From positions 138,827 through 202,826 of the forward strand of contig CAZUMS010000002.1 in assembly GCA_964621525.1 (NCBI GenBank): DNA of 64,000 nt, given 5' to 3'. The notes beneath the pieces were generated by a model. That model saw only the letters and a list, made by a program, of their open reading frames with translations. It was not told the origin of the DNA and did not search any database. Origin of the DNA: CAZMGV01 sp964621525 [NCBI: uncultured bacterium] (GTDB lineage Bacteria > JAGRBM01). Shown one piece after another: positions 32,860 to 40,954 of the stretch; positions within the stretch are counted from its first letter, which is position 1, and every line of letters begins with the position of its first letter. Made by a program: the position numbers and the translations under genes.

Positions 32860-34647
32860 GTGAAGACCGCTGGCCGGCACAAATGGATTTCCCCGAAAGC
32901 GGTGGACTACCAGGCTGTCCGGGCCCTCGAGGCGGAGTTCCCGGTCCATCCAAGGGTGCTCGAACTGCTGGTGCGCCGGGGTCTGAGCGATCCCGTGGAA
33001 CTGGACCGGTTCCTGAAGCCGAAACTTGAACATCTTCACGATCCGTTCCGCCTGTCCGGCATGAGACTGGCCGCCGAGCGGCTGGCCAAGGCAGTCCAGA
33101 CCCGTGAGAAAATCTGCATCTTCGGCGACTACGACGTGGATGGTGTGACGTCCACGGCGCTGCTTGTCCGGTTTTTCCGTTCGCTCAGGGCGGAAGCCGA
33201 CTATTTCATCCCGCACCGCATTCATGATGGGTATGGCCTCAGTCTGAACGGGATGAAGGAAGTGAAGGACCGGGGCGCTTCGGTCATCGTGACTGTCGAT
33301 AATGGCATAGCCGACGTCGAGGAAGTCGCCTGGGCGCAGGCGAACGGCATGGACGTCATTGTGACGGACCATCATCAGGTACCGGAGAGCGCGCCTCCGG
33401 CCCACGCCATCATCAACCCCCATCAGCCGGGGTGTGAGTTCCCGTTCAAGCTGCTGGCGGGCTGCGGCGTCGCCTTCAATCTGGCCATGGCTGTGCGCCG
33501 CCTGCTGCGGGAGGCGGACTATTTCCCCGCTCCGGGAGCAGAGCCGAACCTCAAAGAGCTTTCCGTCTTTGCCGCGCTCGGGACAGTTGCCGATGTGGTG
33601 CCTCTTGTCGACGAGAACCGGGTGTTTGTCCACTTCGGACTGGAGATCCTTGAGAAACCACGATTCCCGGGGTTGCGTGCGCTGAAGGAAGTGGCAGGGC
33701 TCGGGAGCCGTGAAATTACGGCACGGGACATTGCCTTCGGACTGGCGCCCCGCCTCAACGCCGCCGGGCGGATGGCTTCAGCTAAGGCCGGTGTCGAACT
33801 GCTTATTACCGACGATCCGGTCAGGGCACGGGAACTGGCCGCGGGCCTGGACAGTCAGAACATCGAGAGAAAATCGATCGAAAATGAAATGCTGGTGGAG
33901 GCCGTGGAGCAGGTCGAAACCGGCGGTCTGCTGGAGAAATACCGGTCGCTGGTCGTCTGGAAGGAAGGATGGCATCCGGGTGTCATCGGAATCGTCGCCG
34001 CGCGGCTGGTGGACAAGTACTATCGTCCGGTGATTGTCCTCGCCGTGGAAGGTGGCAGGGCGAAGGGCTCCTGCCGGACGATTCGCAATTACAACATTTA
34101 TGAAGGGCTCCGGTTCGCCCATCAGCCCGAGGGTGCCAGGGATCCCGCCATGGGGCTGTTCGAGAGCTTCGGCGGGCATAAGTACGCCGCAGGCCTGTCC
34201 ATCCCCGCTGAACGCATCGGCCTGCTTGTGGACCGGCTGGAGCAGAACGTGCGGGCCTGGACGAACGAAGAGGACTTTATCCCGGAAATCAGTCTGGATG
34301 CATCGTTACGTGTGGACGAGATCACGCCGGAACTGGTCCATGATATCGGCCGCCTGAAACCGTTCGGCGTGGGGAATCCGGCTCCGGTATTCGAGATCAC
34401 GGGTGGTTCGGTACGCTGGCCGAAGATCCTCAAGGAGCAGCACCTGAAGTTCCGGCTGGCCGATGCCGTTGGCCGGTCGCTGGATGCCATCGGGTTCGGA
34501 CTCGGAACGGAAATAGACCCGGCCGATCTCGCTGAAAAGTCCATCGATGTGGCGGGTTATCTGGAGCTGAACCGGTATCCTCCTGACAATCCCAATCCGT
34601 CGGTGCAGGTCCGCCTCCAGGAATACCGGCTCAGGCCGGTTTCGTAA
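32860..34647 (+). CDS. recJ: Single-stranded-DNA-specific exonuclease RecJ
   Basis: RecJ degrades single-stranded DNA 5' to 3' in recombination and repair. The 595-residue protein has the DHH-family motifs: IFGDYDVDGVTSTALL, TVDNGI, VTDHHQ with INPHQPGC, and GTVADVVPL. The DHHA1 motif FESFGGHKYAAGLSI is also present. The OB-fold-containing C-terminal part follows. The RNA/DNA-phosphate motif reads GSCRTI where many RecJs have GS(G/A)RSI. GTG start. Tail-to-tail overlap of 17 bases with coaE. Confidence 0.95.
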   Translation: MKTAGRHKWISPKAVDYQAVRALEAEFPVHPRVLELLVRRGLSDPVELDRFLKPKLEHLHDPFRLSGMRLAAERLAKAVQTREKICIFGDYDVDGVTSTALLVRFFRSLRAEADYFIPHRIHDGYGLSLNGMKEVKDRGASVIVTVDNGIADVEEVAWAQANGMDVIVTDHHQVPESAPPAHAIINPHQPGCEFPFKLLAGCGVAFNLAMAVRRLLREADYFPAPGAEPNLKELSVFAALGTVADVVPLVDENRVFVHFGLEILEKPRFPGLRALKEVAGLGSREITARDIAFGLAPRLNAAGRMASAKAGVELLITDDPVRARELAAGLDSQNIERKSIENEMLVEAVEQVETGGLLEKYRSLVVWKEGWHPGVIGIVAARLVDKYYRPVIVLAVEGGRAKGSCRTIRNYNIYEGLRFAHQPEGARDPAMGLFESFGGHKYAAGLSIPAERIGLLVDRLEQNVRAWTNEEDFIPEISLDASLRVDEITPELVHDIGRLKPFGVGNPAPVFEITGGSVRWPKILKEQHLKFRLADAVGRSLDAIGFGLGTEIDPADLAEKSIDVAGYLELNRYPPDNPNPSVQVRLQEYRLRPVS

Positions 34648-35230
34648 GTTCGTGCCAGACCTTTTCTACCTGTTCCCGGGTCGCTTCGACTGCGCCGGAA
34701 TTGTCGATGACGAAGTCGGCGAGCTTTGCCTTTTCGTCCACCGGCATCTGGGAACGGATCTTCTGAAGTGCTTCCTCCCGGGTTATTCCGTCACGTTTCA
34801 TAAGCCGGGCGGTCTGGGTCTCGGCATCCGCCCGGACGACGATCAGCTTTTCGCCGAATTTGGTCTGGCCGGTTTCCACCAGCAGGGCCGCGTCGTATAT
34901 GAGGTGTGGCGTACCTTTTGTCCGTTCCTCGTTCAGCCGGCGAGCGGTTTCGAGGCCGATCCGGGGGTGCAGTATGCCGTTCAGCTGCTTGCGGCGCTTT
35001 TCGTCCCCGAACACGACTTTTCCAAGGGCCGTCCGGTCCAGCGTCCCGTCCGGATTCAGGACTTCCTCACCGAAAGCCCGCACAACCTCCCGCAGCCCGT
35101 CGCTGCCCGGCCGGACCACGTCCCGGGCGATCTGATCTGCGTCAATGATCCGCGCACCCAGGTCGGCGAGCATGGCGGAAACGGTGGATTTGCCGCAGGC
35201 GATGCCGCCCGTAAGTCCGTAGATATGCAT
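34631..35230 (-). CDS. coaE: Dephospho-CoA kinase
   Basis: CoaE catalyses the last step of coenzyme A synthesis, phosphorylating the 3'-OH of dephospho-CoA. The 199-residue protein has the P-loop GLTGGIACGKSTVS at its N-terminus. It also has DADQIARDVV, the lid region with HPRIG and the YDAALLVE-x-x segment. ATG 35230 gives the family-typical length and places the P-loop correctly. The frame stays open upstream across the divergent promoter region, but that part has no homology. Confidence 0.96.
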   Translation of the reverse strand: MHIYGLTGGIACGKSTVSAMLADLGARIIDADQIARDVVRPGSDGLREVVRAFGEEVLNPDGTLDRTALGKVVFGDEKRRKQLNGILHPRIGLETARRLNEERTKGTPHLIYDAALLVETGQTKFGEKLIVVRADAETQTARLMKRDGITREEALQKIRSQMPVDEKAKLADFVIDNSGAVEATREQVEKVWHELTKPA

Positions 35231-35306
35231 TGAGAATGGTGTTCCTTTGCCGGATACTGGGTATATAATTCGACGGCATACTGAGGTCACCTGGATTCTT
35301 ACCTGA

Positions 35307-36803
35307 ATGGAGCCGATACCGGCAGTGTCCAGTTCGCTCAAATTCCCGCCTGCACCTAACCTGGAATCCGGACAGATTTCGGACATGACCGTCCCGATGC
35401 TGCTCGTCGGTATCAAGTCGCAGGGCTCGACGGGTCTGCTTACGCTGGAACGGCCGGGGCAGGTGAAAACCCTGTATATCTCCAAGGGGCTTCCGGTCGG
35501 CATCGCCTCGAATCTGCGGCACGAGCAGCTAGGAGCCTTCCTGCTGGAGGAGGGTATGATTTCCCTGTCCGACTTCCGGGAATCGAACGAGCTCGTCAGC
35601 AAGAAGGGGATCAAGCTGGGTGAAGCCCTGATCCAGATGGGGCGGCTTACTTCGGCCGACGTCTATAATGCGCTCCACAAGCAGGCCCGCTACCGGATTC
35701 TCGATATTTTCGGCTGGACGGACGGACATTACGGCTTTGTTAAGAGCGATGCCTTCTGGGATCAGATCACGGCCGTAGACCTGCCGTTCACGGAAATTCT
35801 CGCCGAAGGCATGCGGTCGACTTACGGTTTCCGCCGGCTCGCCAAGCTTTTCGATGCGCTGGAACGGCACTACTTCTCCATCGAAGAGCGGTTCGTGGGC
35901 GAGGGCGGCTGGTCGGGCCTCGAGGACAGGGAGCTCCGGCTGCTGCCATCCATCAACGGAAACCGGACCCTGATCGAACTGGCGGCTTTGCCCGGCATCG
36001 AGCTGAGAACCCTGTTCCCGCTGCTGGCGTATCTCGGTCTTGGAGGCTGGCTGAGCTGCAGTCCGGCACCGTTAAGTGCAGGGACCCTGGATCTCAGGCG
36101 GGAGGCCGAGGCAAAAGTTGCCCCTAAAGACCTTGAGATGCGGGGAGTAATCATCGAGAACTATGTTCGAGTGAAAGGCTATAACTACTACCGGCTCCTG
36201 GGTATCCCGCCTTCGGCGACGGCGGATCAGGTTGTGCAAGCTTACCAGAAGCTTTCGGCCAAGTACGATCCGGCCAAATATGCGCAGTACGATCTGGGTC
36301 CCATGCGGGCCAAACTGTTCGAGATCTACGCCAAGATCGAAACCGCCAACCAGACTCTGTCGAATCCCAACCGGCGGGCGAGCTATGACCTGTTCCTGAA
36401 GCGCAATCAGGAGGCGTTCGAAAAGGATCGCGCCCAGTCGTTCTCGGCCGAGATCGAGTTCAACCGGGGACGGGAGTTCCTGGAAAAGAATTCCATGGAT
36501 AAAGCATGTGACTGTCTGGCCCGCGCTGCCGATCTGGATCCCCGGCAGCCGGATTATCATTGCTGGCTGGCCGTGGCGCTGATGCGGCGGGAGCCGCCCC
36601 AGTCACTTGACGCCAAGTCCCGGCTGGCACTGGCGCTGGAAATCGACCCGCACCATTTCATGGCACTCAAGGAGATGGGGCTGCTCTATCTCTCCGAAGG
36701 ACGGCAGGAGCTGGCCCGCAAGAGCTTCGAGATGGCCGACCGTATCCGGCCCGAGAACCCGGAAATCGCGAGTTACTTACATAAAACCTCGAAGTCGGCC
36801 TGA
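35307..36803 (+). CDS. DUF4388-like / degenerate J-domain / TPR protein
   Basis: The 498-residue protein has three parts. Residues about 28-185 resemble the DUF4388 (PATAN-like) module. It shows GSTGLLTLERPGQVKTLYISKGLPVG, then helical hairpins with LGAFLLEEGMIS and LGEALIQMGRLT. Residues 293-365 form a J-like domain (NYYRLLGIPPSATADQVVQAYQKL), but the HPD motif is replaced by YDP at 320-322. Residues 375-498 form TPR-like helices. DUF4388 proteins are abundant in Myxococcota-type bacteria and are tied to signalling and gliding. Without HPD it should not stimulate Hsp70. A scaffold role is inferred. Confidence 0.8.
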   Translation: MEPIPAVSSSLKFPPAPNLESGQISDMTVPMLLVGIKSQGSTGLLTLERPGQVKTLYISKGLPVGIASNLRHEQLGAFLLEEGMISLSDFRESNELVSKKGIKLGEALIQMGRLTSADVYNALHKQARYRILDIFGWTDGHYGFVKSDAFWDQITAVDLPFTEILAEGMRSTYGFRRLAKLFDALERHYFSIEERFVGEGGWSGLEDRELRLLPSINGNRTLIELAALPGIELRTLFPLLAYLGLGGWLSCSPAPLSAGTLDLRREAEAKVAPKDLEMRGVIIENYVRVKGYNYYRLLGIPPSATADQVVQAYQKLSAKYDPAKYAQYDLGPMRAKLFEIYAKIETANQTLSNPNRRASYDLFLKRNQEAFEKDRAQSFSAEIEFNRGREFLEKNSMDKACDCLARAADLDPRQPDYHCWLAVALMRREPPQSLDAKSRLALALEIDPHHFMALKEMGLLYLSEGRQELARKSFEMADRIRPENPEIASYLHKTSKSA

Positions 36804-36874
36804 ACCATTGGCAGAGCCGGAGAAAGCGGGCTAACAATCCACCCGCAAGGAGCCCCTGCGGCAGAATTACCAAC

Positions 36875-37609
36875 ATGAGCGATCCCAAAGCCGAACTTCT
36901 CGTCCAGTGCAACGATCTCAAGACGAGGATCGGCAAGGTCAGCCATTACGAGATTTTCGGCATCAAGCCGGAGGCCCCGGCCGCCGAGGTCAAGAAGGCC
37001 TACTTCAAGTTCGTCAAGACATTCCATCCGGATTCGCTCGTGGCGCTCAAGCTTTCGCCAGACGAAATGAGTCTTGTGAACGGGGTATTCGGCAAGCTGA
37101 CGGAAATCCAGGAAACGCTGACGGACCCGGCGAGGCGAAAGGACTACGACGAGCTGCTCAAGTCCGGCAATGTGGACGAGCAGGCGATCATCGAGAAAGC
37201 CAACCGAATCCTGAAGAGTGAACTTGAGTTCCAGAAGGGCGAGATTCTCGTGAGACGGGGCAAGTTCGGCGAAGCGGAGAGCTATCTCCGGACGGCCGTG
37301 AAGCTGAACCCCGAGGAGGCCGATTTCTGGGCCGTGCTCGCCTGGGCAACCTACAACAAGCGTGAAGGCGTCAAGGACGAAAACCGGGCGAAGGCGCGCA
37401 AGTATCTGGAAAAGGCCATTGTCATCAAAGAAGAATCGGCCAAGACCCACTACTATCAGGGCCTCGTCTACAAGATCGACGGTAACAAGAGTCTGGCGCT
37501 TACGCACCTCAAGCGATCCTATGACCTGGATCCCTCGAACGAACAGTGCCGGGTCGAATATATCCGGCTGGGCGGCAAACTGCCCGAAAGCGGCAAGGCC
37601 AAGAAGTAG
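36875..37609 (+). CDS. J-domain / TPR protein
   Basis: The 244-residue protein has a J domain at about residues 23-95, starting HYEIFGIKPEAPAAEVKKAY. An intact HPD at 51-53 means it could stimulate a DnaK partner. TPR-like helical repeats follow at about 115-235 (RGKFGEAESYLRTAVKLNPEEADFW and similar). No Gly/Phe or zinc region is present, so this is a class III J protein. It follows the degenerate J/TPR protein by 71 bases, and the shared architecture suggests duplication and joint function. Confidence 0.85.
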   Translation: MSDPKAELLVQCNDLKTRIGKVSHYEIFGIKPEAPAAEVKKAYFKFVKTFHPDSLVALKLSPDEMSLVNGVFGKLTEIQETLTDPARRKDYDELLKSGNVDEQAIIEKANRILKSELEFQKGEILVRRGKFGEAESYLRTAVKLNPEEADFWAVLAWATYNKREGVKDENRAKARKYLEKAIVIKEESAKTHYYQGLVYKIDGNKSLALTHLKRSYDLDPSNEQCRVEYIRLGGKLPESGKAKK

Positions 37610-37750
37610 CCCGGTCTTGCGGGAAGTTCGACCGCAATGCGGTGGCGTCCTGCTGCCTCTGGCTGCTTGAGATACAGTCTATAACTCTCTTAAAACAAAG
37701 CGATATTGCCTTCTCCTGCGGCGCGCCTGGAAACTGCATGAAAATGTTAT

Positions 37751-37765
37751 TGACAATCGTTTTCA
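37751..37765 (+). promoter_or_regulatory. Possible Fur box overlapping a -35 element
   Basis: TGACAAT-C-GTTTTCA fits the 7-1-7 inverted repeat TGATAAT-N-ATTATCA at 11 of 14 positions. The first bases also form TTGACA (37750-37755), with a weak -10 (GATTAT, 37771-37776) at a short 15-base spacing. It lies about 70 bases before the porin start, in an AT-rich patch unlike its surroundings. If real, iron-loaded Fur would block the promoter. Confidence 0.4.
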
Positions 37766-37831
37766 AAATAGATTATCCCAGCCGTGGACCGGAGAGCCCC
37801 ATGAGGTTCCGGCTAGAAGGATAGTGACGAC

Positions 37832-39277
37832 ATGATGAGGCACCAGGGTTTGCTGAGCTTGACCGCGGTACTGGCCGTGACAAGTGCTCTTTGGATATCA
37901 CCGGTAATCGCGCAGGACGCTGCCTCCCAGCCGGCCGAGCCAGTTTCGAGCAATTCGGACGATCTCCGCAAGGAGCTTGAAGCACTGCGCAAGGAAATCG
38001 CCGATCTCAAGGCATCGGGGAAGTCCTTCAACACTCCGGCAGAGGGCGATCAGCTTCCGGCGGCTGCTCCAGGCGGTACCTATCGCTCGTTTACGGAGCG
38101 GATTATGGGTGGAACCTCCATCGGTTCATACGGCGAAATCATTTTTCGGGCGCCGGGCGACGTGGGGCCCGCGTTCAGCAAATTCAACGGGTTCGACAAC
38201 GCGAACAATACGGATGCCTACCGCTTCATCCTCTTTGTCGGGCACGATTTCAATGACTGGATCCGCTTTTTTGCCGAAGTCGAAATCGAGCACGGCGGGG
38301 CCGAAGTGGAACTGGAGCAGGCGTTTGTCGACCTGCATCCCCACAAGGCTCTGGGCATTCAGGCAGGAGTTTTGCTCGTGCCCGTCAGCCACATCAACAA
38401 GTATCACGAACCTACCACCTACTGGAGCACCCAGCGTCCGCTGCTCGACCGGGTGATCCGGCCGACGACCTGGTGGGAGCCAGGGATCTCGGTCTATGGC
38501 CAGCCGTCCGACTATTTCAGCTATGAAGTTATGGTGGTGGATGGTCTCAGGGCCGATACCTTCCGGGCCCGGGACGGTATTCGGCACGGCCGGCAGGGGG
38601 GAATAGAAGCATTTGCGGACGACATCGCCGTTGCGGGCCGTATCGAAATGTATCCGACGGAGGATATCCTCGTCGGCCTGTTCGGGTATTACGGCGGCGC
38701 AGACCAGAACCTGTTTGAAGACTGCAACGTTGACGGTCAGACATCGGCTGCTGGAACGTCACCTTGTTCGATCCCGGGCCTCAAGGATGTACGTGTTGCC
38801 ATGTTTACGAGCGACATTGTGGCCCGCATCGACAGGGCCGAACTGCGCTTCGGCCATGGCCTCGGCTTCATCAGCCGTGCTTCGGCCCTGAATGCGGCCC
38901 TCTCGGGTATCCGCAATGAGGATGGCACCGCCAATACGCTCACCCCGGCGGCTCCGGGGGCTGTGGCTCCGGATCTTGTGATTGCGGAGCGGTTCTGGGG
39001 CTGGAACGTCGAAGGTTCCTTCGACGTTCTCGGCGCCGCCATGCCGAGCCTTGACCAGTCGGCCCGGGTATTCGTCCGTTACGAGGACATCGACCTGCAG
39101 AGCAAGGTCCCGGCCGGTTACCAGAAGGATCCGGCACGCCTGCGCCGTCAGGTCGTCTTCGGCGTTGCCTACCTGCCACACCCTGGTGTCGTCCTGAAGG
39201 CTGACTACGAGTTCATGTTCTCGAACACGAACGACGATCCTCAGCAGTTCAATCTGGCCGTGGGCTGGAACTTCTGA
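37832..39277 (+). CDS. Outer-membrane porin-like protein
   Basis: The 481-residue protein has a clear Sec signal peptide (about residues 1-27, cut near VIA-QD). A short coiled coil follows (about 43-62, LRKELEALRKEIADLKA), then a long stretch of alternating strands. It ends in Trp-Asn-Phe, the terminal aromatic needed for Bam-mediated assembly. The coiled coil plus barrel resembles OprP/OprO-type and alginate-type porins. The segment VELEQAFVDLHPHKALGIQAGVLLVP is typical of this group. The substrate is not known. The possible Fur box upstream suggests iron-dependent expression. The start is the first of two adjacent ATGs. Confidence 0.83.
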   Translation: MMRHQGLLSLTAVLAVTSALWISPVIAQDAASQPAEPVSSNSDDLRKELEALRKEIADLKASGKSFNTPAEGDQLPAAAPGGTYRSFTERIMGGTSIGSYGEIIFRAPGDVGPAFSKFNGFDNANNTDAYRFILFVGHDFNDWIRFFAEVEIEHGGAEVELEQAFVDLHPHKALGIQAGVLLVPVSHINKYHEPTTYWSTQRPLLDRVIRPTTWWEPGISVYGQPSDYFSYEVMVVDGLRADTFRARDGIRHGRQGGIEAFADDIAVAGRIEMYPTEDILVGLFGYYGGADQNLFEDCNVDGQTSAAGTSPCSIPGLKDVRVAMFTSDIVARIDRAELRFGHGLGFISRASALNAALSGIRNEDGTANTLTPAAPGAVAPDLVIAERFWGWNVEGSFDVLGAAMPSLDQSARVFVRYEDIDLQSKVPAGYQKDPARLRRQVVFGVAYLPHPGVVLKADYEFMFSNTNDDPQQFNLAVGWNF

Positions 39278-39302
39278 GTCTCTGACATCGGGTCTTGTCG
39301 AC

Positions 39303-39352
39303 GGGGCTGGTCCGGTGATCCGAAGGGGGCACCGGGCCGGCCCCGGTCTTCT
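39303..39352 (+). terminator. Rho-independent terminator after porin gene
   Basis: A 15-bp stem (39303-39317 with 39330-39344, including two G-T pairs) is followed by GGTCTTCTTT. It lies 25 bases after the porin stop. Confidence 0.75.
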
Positions 39353-39399
39353 TTCAGAGTCACCGTCAGCCGCCGGGGCTATGTGTTAGTCTGTCAGAC

Positions 39400-40191
39400 G
39401 TGCTCCTCGCAGTGACACGGCTTCCCAACCGCGCCAATCCGTTTGCACTTGTCGCGGAAATATCCGGCATGCCCCTGCCGGACGTACGTATGCGGCTCAC
39501 AGGGGCACTGCCCCGTGTACTGCTTGTCGATACCAACGGGGCGAAGCTCAGGGATATCAGGGACGCGCTGGCCGGGGCGGGTGCCGGGGCGATCGTGCTG
39601 GATCCGTCGGCTGTGCCTTCCGACTCCGGCCGGATCATCGTCCGGACGCTTGAGTGGGAGCCCGGCGATCTCGTGTTCCACGAAGGGTTTCCGGCCGGGA
39701 ATAGCGGCCGGGTGCCGCTAACGGAACTGCGACTTTTCCAGCGCGGGTTTCGCTATTCCGAGCAGATCGAAACCACAAAGAGCAGGGAAAAGCGGCTTGC
39801 GCTCGGCCGGGCGGTCCTTACAGGCGGAGCGATTATGACCAAGACGGTCACGACCACCACGACGACGGCCGCCATGGCGAAAGAGGGTTTTATCGTAATC
39901 CACCGGAGCGACGGCGGTCCGGAGCTGATCCTCTACGAGAACCGGATGGATTTCGGGTTTCTCGGCTCCGGCATGCAGCCGTCCCGGCTTGCCAATCTCC
40001 AGAAAACGGCCGCCTGGCTGAAGGGGCTGGCGCCGGGAGTGACCCTGCTGGAGCGACTGCTTGAGCCGGGCCTTGTACGCGGCCTGCCACCGCTCCCCGT
40101 CGACCCCGCTGACCTCATGATCCGGCTGCTGTATCTAGATCATGAAGCGGGCAAGCCGCCAGACAACAGCCTTGAGATGATCGAAGGGTGA
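39400..40191 (+). CDS. Hypothetical protein
   Basis: The 263-residue protein has a GTG start. The first 75 residues look like a small alpha/beta domain (ALPRVLLVDTNGAKLRDIRDALAGAG), perhaps a degenerate receiver-like or GspE-associated fold. The middle region contains a lysine-flanked run of six threonines. The rest is helical, with several Leu/Pro motifs. There is no signal peptide, membrane helix or catalytic signature that I recognise. It stands alone between the porin terminator and the tRNA gene. Coding is supported by its length, by codon-position GC bias and by the lack of any better frame. Confidence 0.7.
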   Translation: MLLAVTRLPNRANPFALVAEISGMPLPDVRMRLTGALPRVLLVDTNGAKLRDIRDALAGAGAGAIVLDPSAVPSDSGRIIVRTLEWEPGDLVFHEGFPAGNSGRVPLTELRLFQRGFRYSEQIETTKSREKRLALGRAVLTGGAIMTKTVTTTTTTAAMAKEGFIVIHRSDGGPELILYENRMDFGFLGSGMQPSRLANLQKTAAWLKGLAPGVTLLERLLEPGLVRGLPPLPVDPADLMIRLLYLDHEAGKPPDNSLEMIEG

Positions 40192-40278
40192 ATGTTCCGG
40201 ACCTATCGATCCGCTGCATGTTGGGCCGCTCTGGCAGGCTAAGGGCCGTTAGGTCCGTTTAATGACGATTGTGGGGAT

Positions 40279-40355
40279 TGGCGGGCGCGGGCGGAGTCGA
40301 ACCGCCGACCTACGGCTTCGGAGACCGTCACTCTATCCATCTGAGCTACGCGCCC
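40279..40355 (-). tRNA. tRNA-Arg, anticodon CCG
   Basis: Read on the minus strand, the 77 bases fold as a full cloverleaf. The acceptor is GGGCGCG/CGCGCCC. The D-arm carries GCTCAGATGGATAGAG. The anticodon loop is CTCCGAA with anticodon CCG (codon CGG), and the T-arm is GGCGG-TTCGACT-CCGCC. The terminal CCA is encoded. The anticodon stem closes with one U-G pair. Confidence 0.93.
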
Positions 40356-40465
40356 GTATGGCCTGTTGAGGGCCAGTGCCGGGCCCTTGGAGGGTCCGGC
40401 TCGGGAGTTACAGGGTTAGCACGATTCGTGTGTGGAGAAAACACCGGTGCGGTATTCGGCCGCGC

Positions 40466-40508
40466 AAAAAGCAGAAACCCCGGTTCCCGCAGGGCGGGAG
40501 CCGGGGTT
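40466..40508 (-). terminator. Rho-independent terminator of repeat lipoprotein gene
   Basis: A 15-bp stem (40476-40490 with 40494-40508, one G-T pair) closes a 3-base loop. On the minus strand it is followed by TCTGCTTTTT. It lies just after the lipoprotein stop. Confidence 0.85.
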
Positions 40509-40530
40509 CTGCGCTCAAAGCACTGAGTGA

Positions 40531-40806
40531 TTAGTGCGCCGGGGCAGCCGGAGCGGCGGCGGCCGAATCGGCCGGAGCAGCAGCGGCCGAGTCCGCCGGA
40601 GCAGCAGCAGCCGAGTCCGCCGGGGCGGCAGCGGCCGAGTCTGCCGGAACGGCAGGAGCCGTTTCAGCCGGGGGCGGCGGAGGAGGAGGCGGCGTCGGCG
40701 CAGCAGCGGGCTGCGGAGCGGCTTCTTCGGCCTTCGGCGGGCAAGCGGGCAGCGTCACAAGGGCGGCGCCCAGCAGCGACAGAACAGCAATTGATGACTT
40801 CTTCAT
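40531..40806 (-). CDS. Small Ala/Pro-rich repeat lipoprotein
   Basis: The 91-residue protein starts MKKSSIAVLSLLGAALVTLPAC, a lipoprotein signal with Cys22. The mature part is low complexity: an Ala/Pro segment, a run of eight prolines, then the octapeptide PADSAAAA four times and a short AAPAH end. Its composition suggests an extended spacer crossing or lining the envelope, perhaps in the peptidoglycan. It has its own terminator and probably its own promoter. No family is recognised. Confidence 0.8.
   Translation of the reverse strand: MKKSSIAVLSLLGAALVTLPACPPKAEEAAPQPAAAPTPPPPPPPPAETAPAVPADSAAAAPADSAAAAPADSAAAAPADSAAAAPAAPAH
40561..40656. repeat. Four 24-bp tandem repeats inside the lipoprotein gene
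   Basis: Units begin at 40561, 40585, 40609 and 40633. Each encodes PADSAAAA or a near copy on the minus strand. Units 2 and 3 differ at few positions while units 1 and 4 are more worn. Changes in copy number would keep the frame. Confidence 0.85.
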
Positions 40807-40880
40807 GGGTCTTCCTTTTCTCTTTCTCTCACCTGCGGCACATTGGTCTTGAGGCCGCAATTACGAGTCCTTAGGCGCGC

Positions 40881-40908
40881 ACTGTAGTGAAATGCGCTTA
40901 ATTTGCAA
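40881..40908 (-). promoter_or_regulatory. Possible promoter of the repeat lipoprotein gene
   Basis: On the minus strand TTGCAA (40903-40908) and TACAGT (40881-40886) are 16 bases apart, about 75 bases before the ATG at 40806. The region 40890-40950 is unusually AT-rich for this window. Confidence 0.35.
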
Positions 40909-40954
40909 GATTGTAAAGCCGGAAATATATAACATACTGTAATTGCAAGGGAAA

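Larger units (their letters stand above)
40192..40530. other. Intergenic region holding tRNA-Arg and a terminator
   Basis: Of these 339 bases, 40279-40355 is a tRNA gene and 40466-40508 a terminator of the minus-strand lipoprotein gene. The remaining stretches, 40192-40278 and 40356-40465, hold no gene that I can support. No integrase or attachment-site repeat is visible beside the tRNA. Confidence 0.6.

Noticed and set aside
40279-40355. tRNA gene as the insertion site of a mobile element
   Set aside because: No integrase, no duplicated tRNA 3' end and no foreign-looking gene block lies on either side.
40561-40656. CRISPR-like or intergenic repeat array
   Set aside because: The 24-bp units are direct, without spacers, and encode a periodic octapeptide in frame inside a lipoprotein gene.
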